A DNA stretch of 64,000 bases from Oscillospiraceae bacterium (GCA_025757985.1 CP107210.1:1984001-2048000), one strand, 5' to 3'. Counted from the stretch's first letter, positions 36,435 through 45,190 are shown. Program-made: numbers and translations. The notes: generated from the letters alone by a model not told the origin.

Positions 36435-37184
36435 TTAGATTCGTTTGGCGATTACAAGCAATCTGCCGTTGTCGGTAATGTTGTCGCAGGTGGAAAGCGT
36501 GAGCAGCTTGTCACCGTACTCAGCAAAGATGCCTGTATCGTACAGCGCCCGCGCTTGGCAGATCGACACATAATCGGCATATTCTTCCGGGGATGCTGCG
36601 TTCACAAACCGATAGAATGGGAACGCATCGGCGGCATCTGCCTGCACGGTCGTGTGGATCACGGCAAAAATCTCATAGGCGCTGCTGCCCAGCGCGGTAT
36701 CGAACCAGACGGTTTTGTGTGATTGCCAGAAATCCTTGCTGCGGTACTTGGCAAGGTCTGCAAACATCGAGCCGTCCTTCATGTTGTGACCGTAGATGAT
36801 TAGGTTATCGGATGGGCAAAGCGCATCGCAATCTGCCTGCATAAAGGGGCAGCCGTAGTCCGTGTAGTTCCTTTCAAAGTCGTGCTTCAGGTAATAGTTG
36901 GGGTCTGCCGGTGTCTGCATCACGGGATAGTCGATGCCGGTGCCCTCGATAAGAATCCAGCCGACCATATCAGAGTTTTCCAAATACAAGTTTCGGCTGG
37001 TTGGTTGTACCGAGGATTGCGATGCAATTTCCTGTTGTGTGTCCTGTTTCCTTACGGCGGCAAGGTCGCTGTAAAGGTGCGCCTGTTGTTTAGACTGTGC
37101 GGCATACATCAACAGGAATGCGATGCTCGTGAGAGCTGCAATGCCGAACAGCCCAATAAAAAGCGAATATAGAAAGTTCTTCAT
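36435..37184 (-). CDS. srtB: Class B sortase
   Basis: A 249-residue membrane-anchored transpeptidase. One N-terminal helix (about 5-28) precedes the catalytic domain with DNLIIYGHNMKDGSMFADL (His near residue 131), LLTLSTCDNITDNGRLLVIA (Cys near 230 and Arg near 240). It attaches surface proteins to the cell wall by a C-terminal sorting signal. The only obvious substrate in the window is the adhesin part of the gene at 38012-41653, whose IPQTGD motif resembles a sorting signal. Sortase genes are common cargo of this element type. Confidence 0.93.
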   Translation of the reverse strand: MKNFLYSLFIGLFGIAALTSIAFLLMYAAQSKQQAHLYSDLAAVRKQDTQQEIASQSSVQPTSRNLYLENSDMVGWILIEGTGIDYPVMQTPADPNYYLKHDFERNYTDYGCPFMQADCDALCPSDNLIIYGHNMKDGSMFADLAKYRSKDFWQSHKTVWFDTALGSSAYEIFAVIHTTVQADAADAFPFYRFVNAASPEEYADYVSICQARALYDTGIFAEYGDKLLTLSTCDNITDNGRLLVIAKRI

Positions 37185-37191
37185 CGTCTGC

Positions 37192-37938
37192 TCAACGCTC
37201 CCCGTATGTAAAAAAGCTCAACTGTTCTCCCTCAAGGCTGAACCGTAAATCTAAATCGTGCAGCGTATAGCTGCGGTTAAACCGTTCTGTTGCCTTATTG
37301 GGGGCATCTTGCAATTCCAGCAACAATTGCCATAAATCGGGGTGGGCGTTGTACAGGTGCCGAAGTTCCCGCATGGACGCATTGGGGCAAAACCAGCAGC
37401 CGCCGCGCCCTGTGAACGCATATAGCGGGGACAGCAGCCCCTCGGCTTGGCACATCTTCCACGCATCTTTTTCGGTCAAGTTATACTTTGCCAATAAAGA
37501 TGTTTGGTTTTCCTTAAGCCGTGCCAGCCGTATCGGTTCATCGGCGGCAATTCCCAGATAGTAAACGGTGTCCTGCGGCAGCATTTTTTGGTAGTTGCGT
37601 ATAGGCGGTAGTTTGCAGTCCCTTTGTATACTGCAGCGTCCGGTCAGCGGAAAAGACGCCAGCTTTCCCTCGGCATTGCCGCGGCTTACGATGCGGTAAA
37701 AGCAGTCCAAATATGTCTTTTGCCCGCGCAGGACCCTTGTGGGAATGCCGCGCTTTTCAAAATACGGGATGGCTGTTTCATAGATGAACCGCTTATGCTC
37801 CGGGAGTTCCCCCGATACGGTATCGCTGAACATCACCTCGGAATAAACCAGTTCATCCAGCGGTTCGCCGTGCTGCAGGGCAAGCAGCGCCGTGGCGATG
37901 CTGTCTTTGCCAAAGCTGCAAGTCAGAATATGCTTCAT
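37192..37938 (-). CDS. PAPS-reductase/ATP-sulfurylase-like P-loop protein
   Basis: A 248-residue protein of the adenine-nucleotide alpha-hydrolase fold. The N-terminal CSFGKDSIATALLAL is the PP-loop, LTGRCSIQRDCKLPPI and GRGGCWFCPNASMRELRHL carry paired cysteines. It is not a normal sulfate reduction enzyme by context. Similar genes occur in conjugative elements and in DNA phosphorothioation (DndC-like) systems, but no other dnd gene is nearby. The function is unknown. It ends seven bases before the sortase gene. Confidence 0.75.
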   Translation of the reverse strand: MKHILTCSFGKDSIATALLALQHGEPLDELVYSEVMFSDTVSGELPEHKRFIYETAIPYFEKRGIPTRVLRGQKTYLDCFYRIVSRGNAEGKLASFPLTGRCSIQRDCKLPPIRNYQKMLPQDTVYYLGIAADEPIRLARLKENQTSLLAKYNLTEKDAWKMCQAEGLLSPLYAFTGRGGCWFCPNASMRELRHLYNAHPDLWQLLLELQDAPNKATERFNRSYTLHDLDLRFSLEGEQLSFFTYGER

Positions 37939-37951
37939 TCGATTTCCTCAT

Positions 37952-37980
37952 AAAAAACGGGTGGCCCTCGCGGGTCACCC
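37952..37980 (-). terminator. Terminator after the chimeric gene
   Basis: On the minus strand GGGTGACCC pairs with GGGCCACCC around the loop GCGA and is followed by GTTTTTTA. It lies 31 bases after the stop codon at 38012. Confidence 0.8.
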
Positions 37981-38011
37981 ATAGTGGTTGGATGGTTCAT
38001 TTTGGTGTTCC

Positions 38012-41000
38012 TTATTCGGTTTCATCGTCGTCTTTTTGGGCAGCGGCTTTGCAGTGGACACTCTTGTAAAGCAATGCCGCCAACCCTGCCAAGGAAAGAC
38101 TCGCCAGCGCCAGAAGCAGCCCCAGCGGGAAAGTATCGCCTGTCTGGGGAATCAGCGGTGTGGGGGTCGGAGTACTCGGCGGTGTCGGCTGCACGGGCTG
38201 TTCGGGGATGGGAGCATCCTTCATAACCACGCGCTGTACATCTCCGTTCGGCAGCACTGTAAAGGAAATATCCTCTGCGATTTCGTACCCATCGGGTGCC
38301 GTGATTTCGGTCAGCGTATAATCGCCTGCGGGCAGTTTTTCAATGTAGTGCGGTTTGTCGGTGGATACCCAGCGTTCCATCACTTTGCCATCTTTATTGG
38401 TGATAGTCAGCTCTGCGCCGGGCAGCTCTTTGTTTGTGGTGATGTCTACCTTAGAAATTTCCACCTTGATGACATCATCCCGCATTTCAAACTTCTGCAC
38501 CTCGCCGGTGGGCAGCACCGTAAACGGTACACTCTCGGCAAAAGCATAACCGTCAGGGGCTTTCACCTCGGTCAGCGTGTAATCGCCTGCGGGCAGTTTT
38601 TCGATATAGTGCGGTTTGTCGGTGGATACCCAGCGTTCAATTTCCTTGCCGTCCTTGTCGGTAATAGTCAGCTCCGCACCGGGCAGTTCCTCCATCGTGG
38701 TCAGGTCTTTCTTGGAGATTTCCACCTTGATGACATCATCCAGCATCTCAAACTGCTGCACCTCACCGGTGGGCAGCACCGTAAACGGTACGCTCTCGGC
38801 AAATGCGTATCCGTCAGGGGCTTTCACCTCGGTCAGCGTGTAATCGCCTGCGGGCAGTTTTTCGATATAGTGCGGTTTGTCGGTGGATACCCAGCGTTCA
38901 ATTTCCTTGCCGTCCTTGTCGGTAATGGTCAGCTCCGCGCCGGGCAATTCCTCCATTGTGGTCAAATCCTTCTTGGAGAATTCTGCCTTGATAGTGTCAT
39001 CGCGCATAATCACGGTTGCATCATCCAACAGCTTCCAATCGTCCCAAGTCCAGAACAGGAAGTTCTTTGTGGTCAGGTAGTAAACCTCGGCTTCCTGCAG
39101 GTTGCTGCCGTTCTCGTCCACCTTTTGCAGCAGACGGAAGGTAATTTCATCCGCCAGCGCGTAGCCATCGGCGGGGCGGGTTTCGGTCAGGGTATAGGTG
39201 TCGCCCAAATGCAGCCCCATCACACGGTGGGGCGTGTCGGTAGATACCCAAGAGGTCACCACATTGCCATCTGTATCTTTGATGCTCAAAGTGGCACCGG
39301 GCAGTTCCTCGTCGTTGGTCAGATCGCGCTTGCTTACCCACATTTCGGTGGGTTTGTCGGTGCAGGTGCTTTCCAAAACCTGCACAGCCTGCCCGTCGTA
39401 GGTAAAGGTGACTTCCATGGACTCTTCGTTGACATAGTAGCCCAGCGGGGCGCGGATTTCCTTGACGATATACTTGCCGCTGTTGGTGGTTGCATCCTTG
39501 TGGGTGCTGCTGCCGTACTTTTCGCCGCGGATGGGAATATCGCAATCGAAGTAGGTGGAGCCGTCAGCATTGGTTTCGGGGCTGGTGGCTACCAGCTCAC
39601 CGGCTGCAAAAACAAGGCTGCCGTCCGCATCGTAGATGTCATCGGCGGTGTACAGGTTAAACACGGCACCCATCTTGCCGGTGCTGCCCATCAGCACGCG
39701 CACATCGCCGCTGCGCACTTTGGCAAACAGCTCTGCTTTTTTCACCTCGGTGTTGGCGCTGTGGATGAACTGCACCTCATTTTCCGGGATGCCCATGGAA
39801 ATCAGCAGATTGCGCAAATCATCGTACACATTAAAGCCGTCCGGTTTCGGGGTGGATAAGTCGCAAAACACTAACTGCGTCAGGCGTTTCTCCTTGGTAT
39901 CATTCCAGATACGGTACACATTTTCGGCGCAGGCGTGAACTTTGTCGTTGGGGTTTTCGGGCAAATTGGGGTCGATCAACCGCTGGTCCAGCGCCAGTTT
40001 TCTGCCGTCGTTGGTCACCTTGAGCATATTGTCCTCGGTGGGGTCTACATTTCCGGCGCGAATTTCCTCGGCGCGGTCGGCAAGGTCTGCCACCATCTGT
40101 TTTTGCTGGGGGCTGGGTGGCAGCGCTACATTGATGGGTTTGCCGCCCACCAGTTTGGGCACCGGCAGGTTGAGCATATCCGCCGTCTGCACATCCGCCA
40201 CCTGCTTGAACATACTCATCAATTCCGGCAGATTATAGAACTTGGAAAATCTCGTTTTTGTCCGATAGCCTGTACCTTCCGGCGCAAGCTCCACGGCTGT
40301 CACGGTTTCCCCAAAGGTGGATGCCCACGCATCAAAGGAGGAAAGCCCGTGCTGCTCCAAGGTTTCCCGCTGCAAATACCGCTGCATCGTGAACAGCTCT
40401 GCCATAGAGTTGCTGATGGGCGTACCCGTGGCAAACACCACGCCGCGGCTGCCGGTGATTTCGTCAAGGTAGCGGCATTTCATATATAGATCGCTGGCGC
40501 GCTGGCTCTCGGTTTGGGATATGCCCGCCACATTGCGCATTTTGGAAAGCACCGCAAGGTTCTTGAATGCGTGGGCTTCGTCCACCATCAGGCTGTCCAC
40601 GCCAAGCTGTTCAAAGGTCACCACATCATCCTTGCGGGATTGGTCGTTGAGCTTATCCAGCTTTTTCTCCAGCTGCTTGCGCATACGCTCCATCTGCTTG
40701 ACGGTGAAGTTCTCGGCGCGTTCCTCTTTCAGCTGTGCCACTTGGTTGATCACATCGTGGATCTGGCTTTGCAGGTATTCGACCTGCCGATCTTGTGACA
40801 GCGGGATGCGCTCAAACTGGCTGTGTCCGATCACGATGATGTCATAATTGCCGGTCACAATTTTGGCGCAGAACCGTTTGCGGTTGGCTTTTTCAAAATC
40901 TGTCTTACGGGCTACAAGAATATTTGCGTTGGGGTACAGCTGCAAAGCCTCTCCGGCAAGCTGCTCGGTCAGGTGGTTGGGTACACAGATTAGGGTCTTG

Positions 41001-41653
41001 GAGCAAAGCCCAAGACGTTTCTTTTCCATCGCTGCAGCGACCATTTCGTAGGTTTTCCCGGCGCCCACCACGTGCGCCAGCAGCGTATTGCCGCCATACA
41101 GAATGTGCGCAATGGCGTTTTTCTGGTGGGGACGCAGCGTGATTTCGGGCGACATACCGTGGAACAGGATATGGCTGCCGTCGTATTCGCGGGGGCGCAG
41201 AGAGTTGAATCGTTCGTTGTATTCCTTTACCAGCATCTGGCGGCGGGTCGGGTCTTTCCAGATCCAATCCTTGAAAGCGTCCTCAATCTGCTGCTGCCAG
41301 CATTCCATCTGCCCGCGGTACACCAGCTTATAGGATGCTGCATTTATATGGTCTTTGGTGTAGTCATACCGTAAAAACGCAATCTCACGGTTGTTGGTCT
41401 GGTAGATTTCATACGGCAGCAGCTCGTACTTCTTTCTTCGCAATCCCCACGGAAAAATGGTGCCCTTTTCAAAGAGAAGAGGCTGGCTCAGATTCTCCGG
41501 AAACAAAACCGGAATGATGGGTTCGCCGCAATACAAAGAAGCGTAAATTCTGGTTTTGAATTTTTCTGCATCGACATACGGAATGCGCTCCCGAACGCAT
41601 CCGTTGCAGTCAAGATATTCGATATAGCCAATGACCGTATCGTGTTTGTTCAT
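38012..41653 (-). CDS. Chimeric protein: SNF2-type helicase fused in frame to a Cna-B repeat sortase-anchored adhesin
   Basis: A 1213-residue reading frame with parts that do not belong together. Residues 1 to about 115 (YIEYLDCNGCVRERIPYVDA and NREIAFLRYDYTKDH) resemble a small accessory domain of conjugative elements. Residues 115-661 are the helicase core of the element's large methylase-helicase: LRPHQKNAIAHIL, LAHVVGAGKTYEM (Walker A), LMVDEAHAFKNL (DEAH box), FATGTPISNSMAELF and VRVLMGSTGKMG. At the last motif, near 39665, the sequence becomes AVFNLYTADDIYDADGSL, the start of SpaA/Cna-B folds. Five such domains, a Pro/Thr linker, IPQTGD, a membrane helix and a charged tail follow. It has no signal peptide. 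Confidence 0.85.
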   Translation of the reverse strand: MNKHDTVIGYIEYLDCNGCVRERIPYVDAEKFKTRIYASLYCGEPIIPVLFPENLSQPLLFEKGTIFPWGLRRKKYELLPYEIYQTNNREIAFLRYDYTKDHINAASYKLVYRGQMECWQQQIEDAFKDWIWKDPTRRQMLVKEYNERFNSLRPREYDGSHILFHGMSPEITLRPHQKNAIAHILYGGNTLLAHVVGAGKTYEMVAAAMEKKRLGLCSKTLICVPNHLTEQLAGEALQLYPNANILVARKTDFEKANRKRFCAKIVTGNYDIIVIGHSQFERIPLSQDRQVEYLQSQIHDVINQVAQLKEERAENFTVKQMERMRKQLEKKLDKLNDQSRKDDVVTFEQLGVDSLMVDEAHAFKNLAVLSKMRNVAGISQTESQRASDLYMKCRYLDEITGSRGVVFATGTPISNSMAELFTMQRYLQRETLEQHGLSSFDAWASTFGETVTAVELAPEGTGYRTKTRFSKFYNLPELMSMFKQVADVQTADMLNLPVPKLVGGKPINVALPPSPQQKQMVADLADRAEEIRAGNVDPTEDNMLKVTNDGRKLALDQRLIDPNLPENPNDKVHACAENVYRIWNDTKEKRLTQLVFCDLSTPKPDGFNVYDDLRNLLISMGIPENEVQFIHSANTEVKKAELFAKVRSGDVRVLMGSTGKMGAVFNLYTADDIYDADGSLVFAAGELVATSPETNADGSTYFDCDIPIRGEKYGSSTHKDATTNSGKYIVKEIRAPLGYYVNEESMEVTFTYDGQAVQVLESTCTDKPTEMWVSKRDLTNDEELPGATLSIKDTDGNVVTSWVSTDTPHRVMGLHLGDTYTLTETRPADGYALADEITFRLLQKVDENGSNLQEAEVYYLTTKNFLFWTWDDWKLLDDATVIMRDDTIKAEFSKKDLTTMEELPGAELTITDKDGKEIERWVSTDKPHYIEKLPAGDYTLTEVKAPDGYAFAESVPFTVLPTGEVQQFEMLDDVIKVEISKKDLTTMEELPGAELTITDKDGKEIERWVSTDKPHYIEKLPAGDYTLTEVKAPDGYAFAESVPFTVLPTGEVQKFEMRDDVIKVEISKVDITTNKELPGAELTITNKDGKVMERWVSTDKPHYIEKLPAGDYTLTEITAPDGYEIAEDISFTVLPNGDVQRVVMKDAPIPEQPVQPTPPSTPTPTPLIPQTGDTFPLGLLLALASLSLAGLAALLYKSVHCKAAAQKDDDETE
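38230..39012 (-). repeat. Three tandem 261-base repeats coding for Cna-B domains
   Basis: The unit codes for 87 residues with the marks ELPGAELTITDKDGK, RWVSTDKPHYIEKLPAGDYT and LTEVKAPDGYAFAESVPFTV. Copies one and two are nearly identical; the third, closest to the anchor, is more diverged. The nearly identical copies can recombine and change repeat number. Confidence 0.9.
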
Positions 41654-41684
41654 CTCGGTGATTCTCCTTTATAATTAGTTTTCA

Positions 41685-42086
41685 TCATCGGCTCAACCTT
41701 TCCCAAAAAGAGATCTTACTTCCAAAGCGCTCATCCGGCGGGCGGACCTTGGCAACCGGCAAATCACCGGACAGCATATCCTCTACCTGCGGAAAGAACA
41801 GCAGCCGATTGTAGCGCTCCGCCTGTACTTTGGAAAGCCCCAACATTTTGGACTCACTGAGTCCACAAACCAGAAACCGCCCGCGTATGGTGCAGCCATC
41901 CTCCAGTTGTCTGTTGTATTTCAGCCGGCTTTGGTTTTTACTGCACACAACGCCGATTTTCGATGTGCCGAACGGTTTCAGCAGCAAACTGTCGCCCTCG
42001 ATCACCTCGGAAATCGCCGCCTGCGGGCTGTCAAAGGCAGCCTGATAGGGGCAGTAGCCCGGTTCTACAATCAAAACTCTTGTCAT
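41685..42086 (-). CDS. DUF3846 family protein
   Basis: A 133-residue soluble protein starting MTRVLIVEPGYCPYQAAFDS, with GDSLLLKPFGTSKIGVVCS and RGRFLVCGLSESKMLGLS. The short beta-rich start matches DUF3846 proteins, which are common in phages and conjugative elements and have no known function. It lies nine bases after parB and 31 before the chimeric gene. Confidence 0.75.
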   Translation of the reverse strand: MTRVLIVEPGYCPYQAAFDSPQAAISEVIEGDSLLLKPFGTSKIGVVCSKNQSRLKYNRQLEDGCTIRGRFLVCGLSESKMLGLSKVQAERYNRLLFFPQVEDMLSGDLPVAKVRPPDERFGSKISFWERLSR

Positions 42087-42095
42087 ACCGCCACC

Positions 42096-43037
42096 TCATC
42101 GCTCGTAATCCTGCCGCTTGCGGTAGTAGTTCTCCAAAAGTTTCAGGATGGTGCTTTCCATCTGTTCGGAGGAAAATCCCTTGGGGAAATAGCGCTCGAC
42201 CTTGGAAACGGCAATCGTGAGCTGCGGCTCACGCGGCTTTACGCTGGGGGAACGGGCAGACATGATCCCGTGGATTTTGTCTTTTGTTAGGACGCTCTCC
42301 TTGCTGGCGGCTTTGAGCTTTTGCGCCTGTGACAAAGACGGCGTGCAGCCCTCTTCTTCCATGTAAGAGAGAAATTCTTCCTGTTCCTCCGGCGTCAGGT
42401 AACTCAACTCCACCGCAGGGGTGGTCTTGAGTCTGCCGTCATCCACAAGCTGCATCAGGTCAGGGGTCAGTTTGTTTAGGCGGATAAAACGCTGAACTTG
42501 CTTTACACTCTCTCCGGCTTTTTCTGCAACAATTTGATTTGATCTGCGTTCTTCTAACTTCGGGCCAACTTGGCCCGAAGTTAAATCACTGCGCCGACCT
42601 TGCCTTTTTATTGCCTCCAACTTCATCTGATATGCCTTTGCCTTTTCGCTTGGCAAAATATGCTCTCGCTGGCAGTTGGAATCCACCATCAAAATAATGG
42701 CGGTATCATCGTCCATATCCCGCACAATGCAGGGCATGGTATCCACTCCGGCGCGTCGGCTGGCGTGGCAGCGGCGGTGCCCGGCTACAATTTCATATTC
42801 GCCGTCCCGGCGCGGTCGAACGATGGCGGGGGTCATTACGCCATATTCCTTGACGCTGTCCACCATCTTGTCCATTTCTTCATCGTCGCGCACCTGAAAC
42901 GGATGCCCCTCAAAGGGGTGCAGCTCAGACAGCGGCAGGATCTGGATTTTCTCCAACTTGGCATCCTGCCGTTCCTGCTCACTGGAAAAGAGATTATCGA
43001 GTGAGGGGAGTATGATGTTGCTGCCGTACTCTCTCAT
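42096..43037 (-). CDS. parB: ParB-like partition/nucleoid occlusion protein
   Basis: A 313-residue ParB. LPLSELHPFEGHPFQVRDDE opens the ParB/Srx domain, with the YEIVAGHRRCHASRRAG CTP-binding box. A HTH follows (NQIVAEKAGESVKQVQRFIR), and the C-terminal part ends KVERYFPKGFSSEQMESTI. It binds centromere-like sites and keeps the excised element stable with ParA. The ATG at 43037 with its AAAGGAGG site is preferred. It overlaps the parA 3' end by 44 bases. Confidence 0.92.
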   Translation of the reverse strand: MREYGSNIILPSLDNLFSSEQERQDAKLEKIQILPLSELHPFEGHPFQVRDDEEMDKMVDSVKEYGVMTPAIVRPRRDGEYEIVAGHRRCHASRRAGVDTMPCIVRDMDDDTAIILMVDSNCQREHILPSEKAKAYQMKLEAIKRQGRRSDLTSGQVGPKLEERRSNQIVAEKAGESVKQVQRFIRLNKLTPDLMQLVDDGRLKTTPAVELSYLTPEEQEEFLSYMEEEGCTPSLSQAQKLKAASKESVLTKDKIHGIMSARSPSVKPREPQLTIAVSKVERYFPKGFSSEQMESTILKLLENYYRKRQDYER

Positions 43038-43800
43038 TGTCCACGACCTCCTTTGCCAAGGTTTTATAGGCGACGCTTGCAGCACCGCTTGCATCGTAGC
43101 TCAGCACGCTGTGGGCGCTGGAGGCACTCTCCGCGGTGCGTGTGCTAATGGGAATTTCCGTGCGGTAGATTTTTAGTGCGTATCCGTAGGAATTCCGCAA
43201 AGCGGCACAGACATCTTTGCTCAGATTGGTGCGCCGGTCCACCATGGTCAGAACAATGCCGTCAATTTCAAGCTCCGGCTTGATGCGGCGCGTGATTTGA
43301 TTGATGGATTTGATCAGCGACACCACGCCTTTCAAGGCAAAATGCTGTGCCTGCACAGGGATCAGCACCCGGTCAGCAGCCACAAGCGAAGCCACCGTAA
43401 GGATACCCAGCGAGGGCATACAGTCGATCAGGCAGTAATCGTATTTGTCCTTGAACGGCTCCAGTGCCTGTGCCATAATGCGCTCATGTGCCATTACATT
43501 GACCAGCCGAACTTCCATATCTGACAGCCCAATGTCCGAGGGGATAAAATCCACTTGTTCTTCATGGTGCATCACCACCTCCGGTGCCGGTTCGTCTGAA
43601 ATAACAGATTCCATCAGGTCGCTGATTGTGGCGCTGTTGGCAGCTCCGGTGTGGCCAAGGTAACTGCTCAAGTCACCCTGCGGGTCGGCGTCCACCAACA
43701 ACACCTTGTAGCCCATAGCGGCCAGCGAGGTGCCAAGATTCACGGCTGTGGTCGTTTTGCCCACGCCGCCCTTTTGATTTGCAACAGCTATTGTTTTCAT
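42994..43800 (-). CDS. parA: ParA/Soj family partition ATPase
   Basis: A 268-residue ATPase with the deviant Walker A VANQKGGVGKTTTAVNLG at the very start, LLVDADPQGDLSSYLG (Walker A') and YCLIDCMPSLGILTVAS (Walker B). It works with ParB in partition. The ATG at 43800 follows a GAGG site; an upstream ATG at 43812 overlaps the primase stop and is an alternative. Confidence 0.94.
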   Translation of the reverse strand: MKTIAVANQKGGVGKTTTAVNLGTSLAAMGYKVLLVDADPQGDLSSYLGHTGAANSATISDLMESVISDEPAPEVVMHHEEQVDFIPSDIGLSDMEVRLVNVMAHERIMAQALEPFKDKYDYCLIDCMPSLGILTVASLVAADRVLIPVQAQHFALKGVVSLIKSINQITRRIKPELEIDGIVLTMVDRRTNLSKDVCAALRNSYGYALKIYRTEIPISTRTAESASSAHSVLSYDASGAASVAYKTLAKEVVDNERVRQQHHTPLTR

Positions 43801-43808
43801 GTTCAACC

Positions 43809-44744
43809 TCATCTTTCCATAGAGATCAGCTTTTTGGCTGCTACCAGATATTCGTTATAGTCCTTGCCCACGGCAGGGGGCATATCTACCACCACGAGAT
43901 TTTTTTCTGTGAGCTTTTTTACGACTGCTTTGGCAAAGTTCCGCCCCGGCTCATCGCGGTCAAAGCAGAGTACTGCCATTTTTACGGCAGGATGATGTGC
44001 AAGGAAATAGTCAATAGGCTGGTGGTTCAGCCCACCCAGCGCCAGATAATGCACGCTGCGCCAGGGCCTATCGTGCTTATATTGCCGGATGGTCGCACCG
44101 GACATGGCATCAATAGGCGCTTCATAAATCTCCACGGTATCGCACTCCGGGTCTTCGGCGGAAATCAAAAAGCCGTATTGCTTTTGACTGCCGGAAACAT
44201 CGCCACGGAAAGTGCCCTGACAGCCTCTCTGGAACGCGCAGCGCGCCACGCCATGCTCATCCTTGCCCACAAAAACGCAGTTGCGGTAGTTGCCGCGTGT
44301 GGTCTGGTACAGAATGCCGCTGCCCACGCAGTAGCGCAGGACCTTAGGGCTGATACCGCGGTGCATCAGGTAAGCGGCAACGGCTTCGGCGTTTCGATCC
44401 GGGGTAGGAAGTGTAAATGGACGAGGCTCGTGCGGCTTTACAGGCGCTGCCTTAGCCGGTTGAAAAGAAACAGCGACCGGTGCCATCTCGTTCAGCAGAC
44501 GAACCGCCGATACAAAGTCCATGCCCTCCACCTTGGTCAGATAATCAATGGCGTTGTTGCCGCCTACATTACGCGAAAACCAGTGGAAGAATCCATTGGC
44601 AGGCGTGATAATCAGGCTATCGTGCGTCCGGGTGCAGTACTCGCGATCCGTTTTGCGCACAAGTTCGCCGGGGTGATAGGTTTCCAAATACTGCATCACG
44701 GTAATTCGGCGGGCAGCTTCGATGTTCTTTTGGTATTTTCCCAT
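43809..44744 (-). CDS. DUF3991/Toprim domain primase-like protein
   Basis: A 311-residue protein. The N-terminal part (VMQYLETYHPGELVRKTDRE, then FHWFSRNVGGNNAIDYLTKV) is a CHC2/DUF3991-like primase entry domain. The C-terminal Toprim fold has DTVEIYEAPIDAMSGAT and AVLCFDRDEPGRNFAKA as acidic metal sites. It probably starts strand synthesis during element replication. The ATG at 44744 has a strong CGGAGGT site. A terminator hairpin lies just upstream, so its promoter must be in the short gap or transcription must pass the hairpin. Confidence 0.85.
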   Translation of the reverse strand: MGKYQKNIEAARRITVMQYLETYHPGELVRKTDREYCTRTHDSLIITPANGFFHWFSRNVGGNNAIDYLTKVEGMDFVSAVRLLNEMAPVAVSFQPAKAAPVKPHEPRPFTLPTPDRNAEAVAAYLMHRGISPKVLRYCVGSGILYQTTRGNYRNCVFVGKDEHGVARCAFQRGCQGTFRGDVSGSQKQYGFLISAEDPECDTVEIYEAPIDAMSGATIRQYKHDRPWRSVHYLALGGLNHQPIDYFLAHHPAVKMAVLCFDRDEPGRNFAKAVVKKLTEKNLVVVDMPPAVGKDYNEYLVAAKKLISMER

Positions 44745-44769
44745 GGGGGGTGACCTCCGTTTCTGTATG

Positions 44770-44804
44770 AAAAAAGCACCTTGCCTACAAAATAGGTAAG
44801 GTGC
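44770..44804 (-). terminator. Terminator upstream of the primase gene
   Basis: GCACCTTGCCTA and TAGGTAAGGTGC pair with one wobble around a five-base loop. The minus strand has a run of six Ts after it, only 25 bases before the primase start. It may end a now-lost gene or attenuate the operon. Confidence 0.65.
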
Positions 44805-44995
44805 CAAGGATACGACTATTTGTTTTTAGCTGGCTATTTGTCACTTCAGCCAGCTGAGAGGGGGTTGTTAGGGGGAGAGGAACCTCCCAAACCCATTCCT
44901 GAAAAAAGTTATACTTCCCCCTTGATTTGATAAGATGGTTTCAAAAGGATGCGGATACACGCAAATTAACCGTCCCGCATTGTCGGATGCGGTAA
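44805..44995. other. Right border zone of the element, no gene seen
   Basis: It contains a hairpin (AGCTGGCT at 44828-44835 with AGCCAGCT at 44848-44855) and a G-rich tract. No integrase gene or clear direct repeat marking an attachment site was found. Confidence 0.4.
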
Positions 44996-45115
44996 GATGA
45001 TTTTGTTCAGCATATTATCGATAACGATCCTGGTTTTGATATATTCTCTTTCGAAGGCTTTAGGCCTACGTTAGAGATAATCAAATCAATCGTAGAAGAT
45101 GCAGATCGCAACTAA
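44996..45115 (+). pseudogene. C-terminal fragment of an unknown protein
   Basis: Following a stop codon, an open stretch reads DDFVQHIIDNDPGFDIFSFE, then GFRPTLEIIKSIVEDADRN and TAA. It has protein-like composition and no start or ribosome site. It may be the end of a gene cut off when the element inserted or was deleted. The family is not recognised. Confidence 0.35.
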
Positions 45116-45156
45116 TAATTTGATGAGTGGCCGCTAAAGTTAATAATCAAAACACT

Positions 45157-45190
45157 GATGCCCGGGGAGCCTTTCGGCCCTCCGGGCATC
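45157..45190 (-). terminator. Terminator after the sigma factor gene
   Basis: GATGCCCGG and its complement, extended by further GC pairs around a TTTC-type loop, form a strong hairpin about 20 bases after the stop. The T tract after it on the minus strand is weak. Confidence 0.6.

Noticed and set aside
38230..39012. Regular repeats that might be taken for a CRISPR array
   Set aside because: The 261-base units are coding repeats of Cna-B domains, far longer than CRISPR repeats and without spacers.
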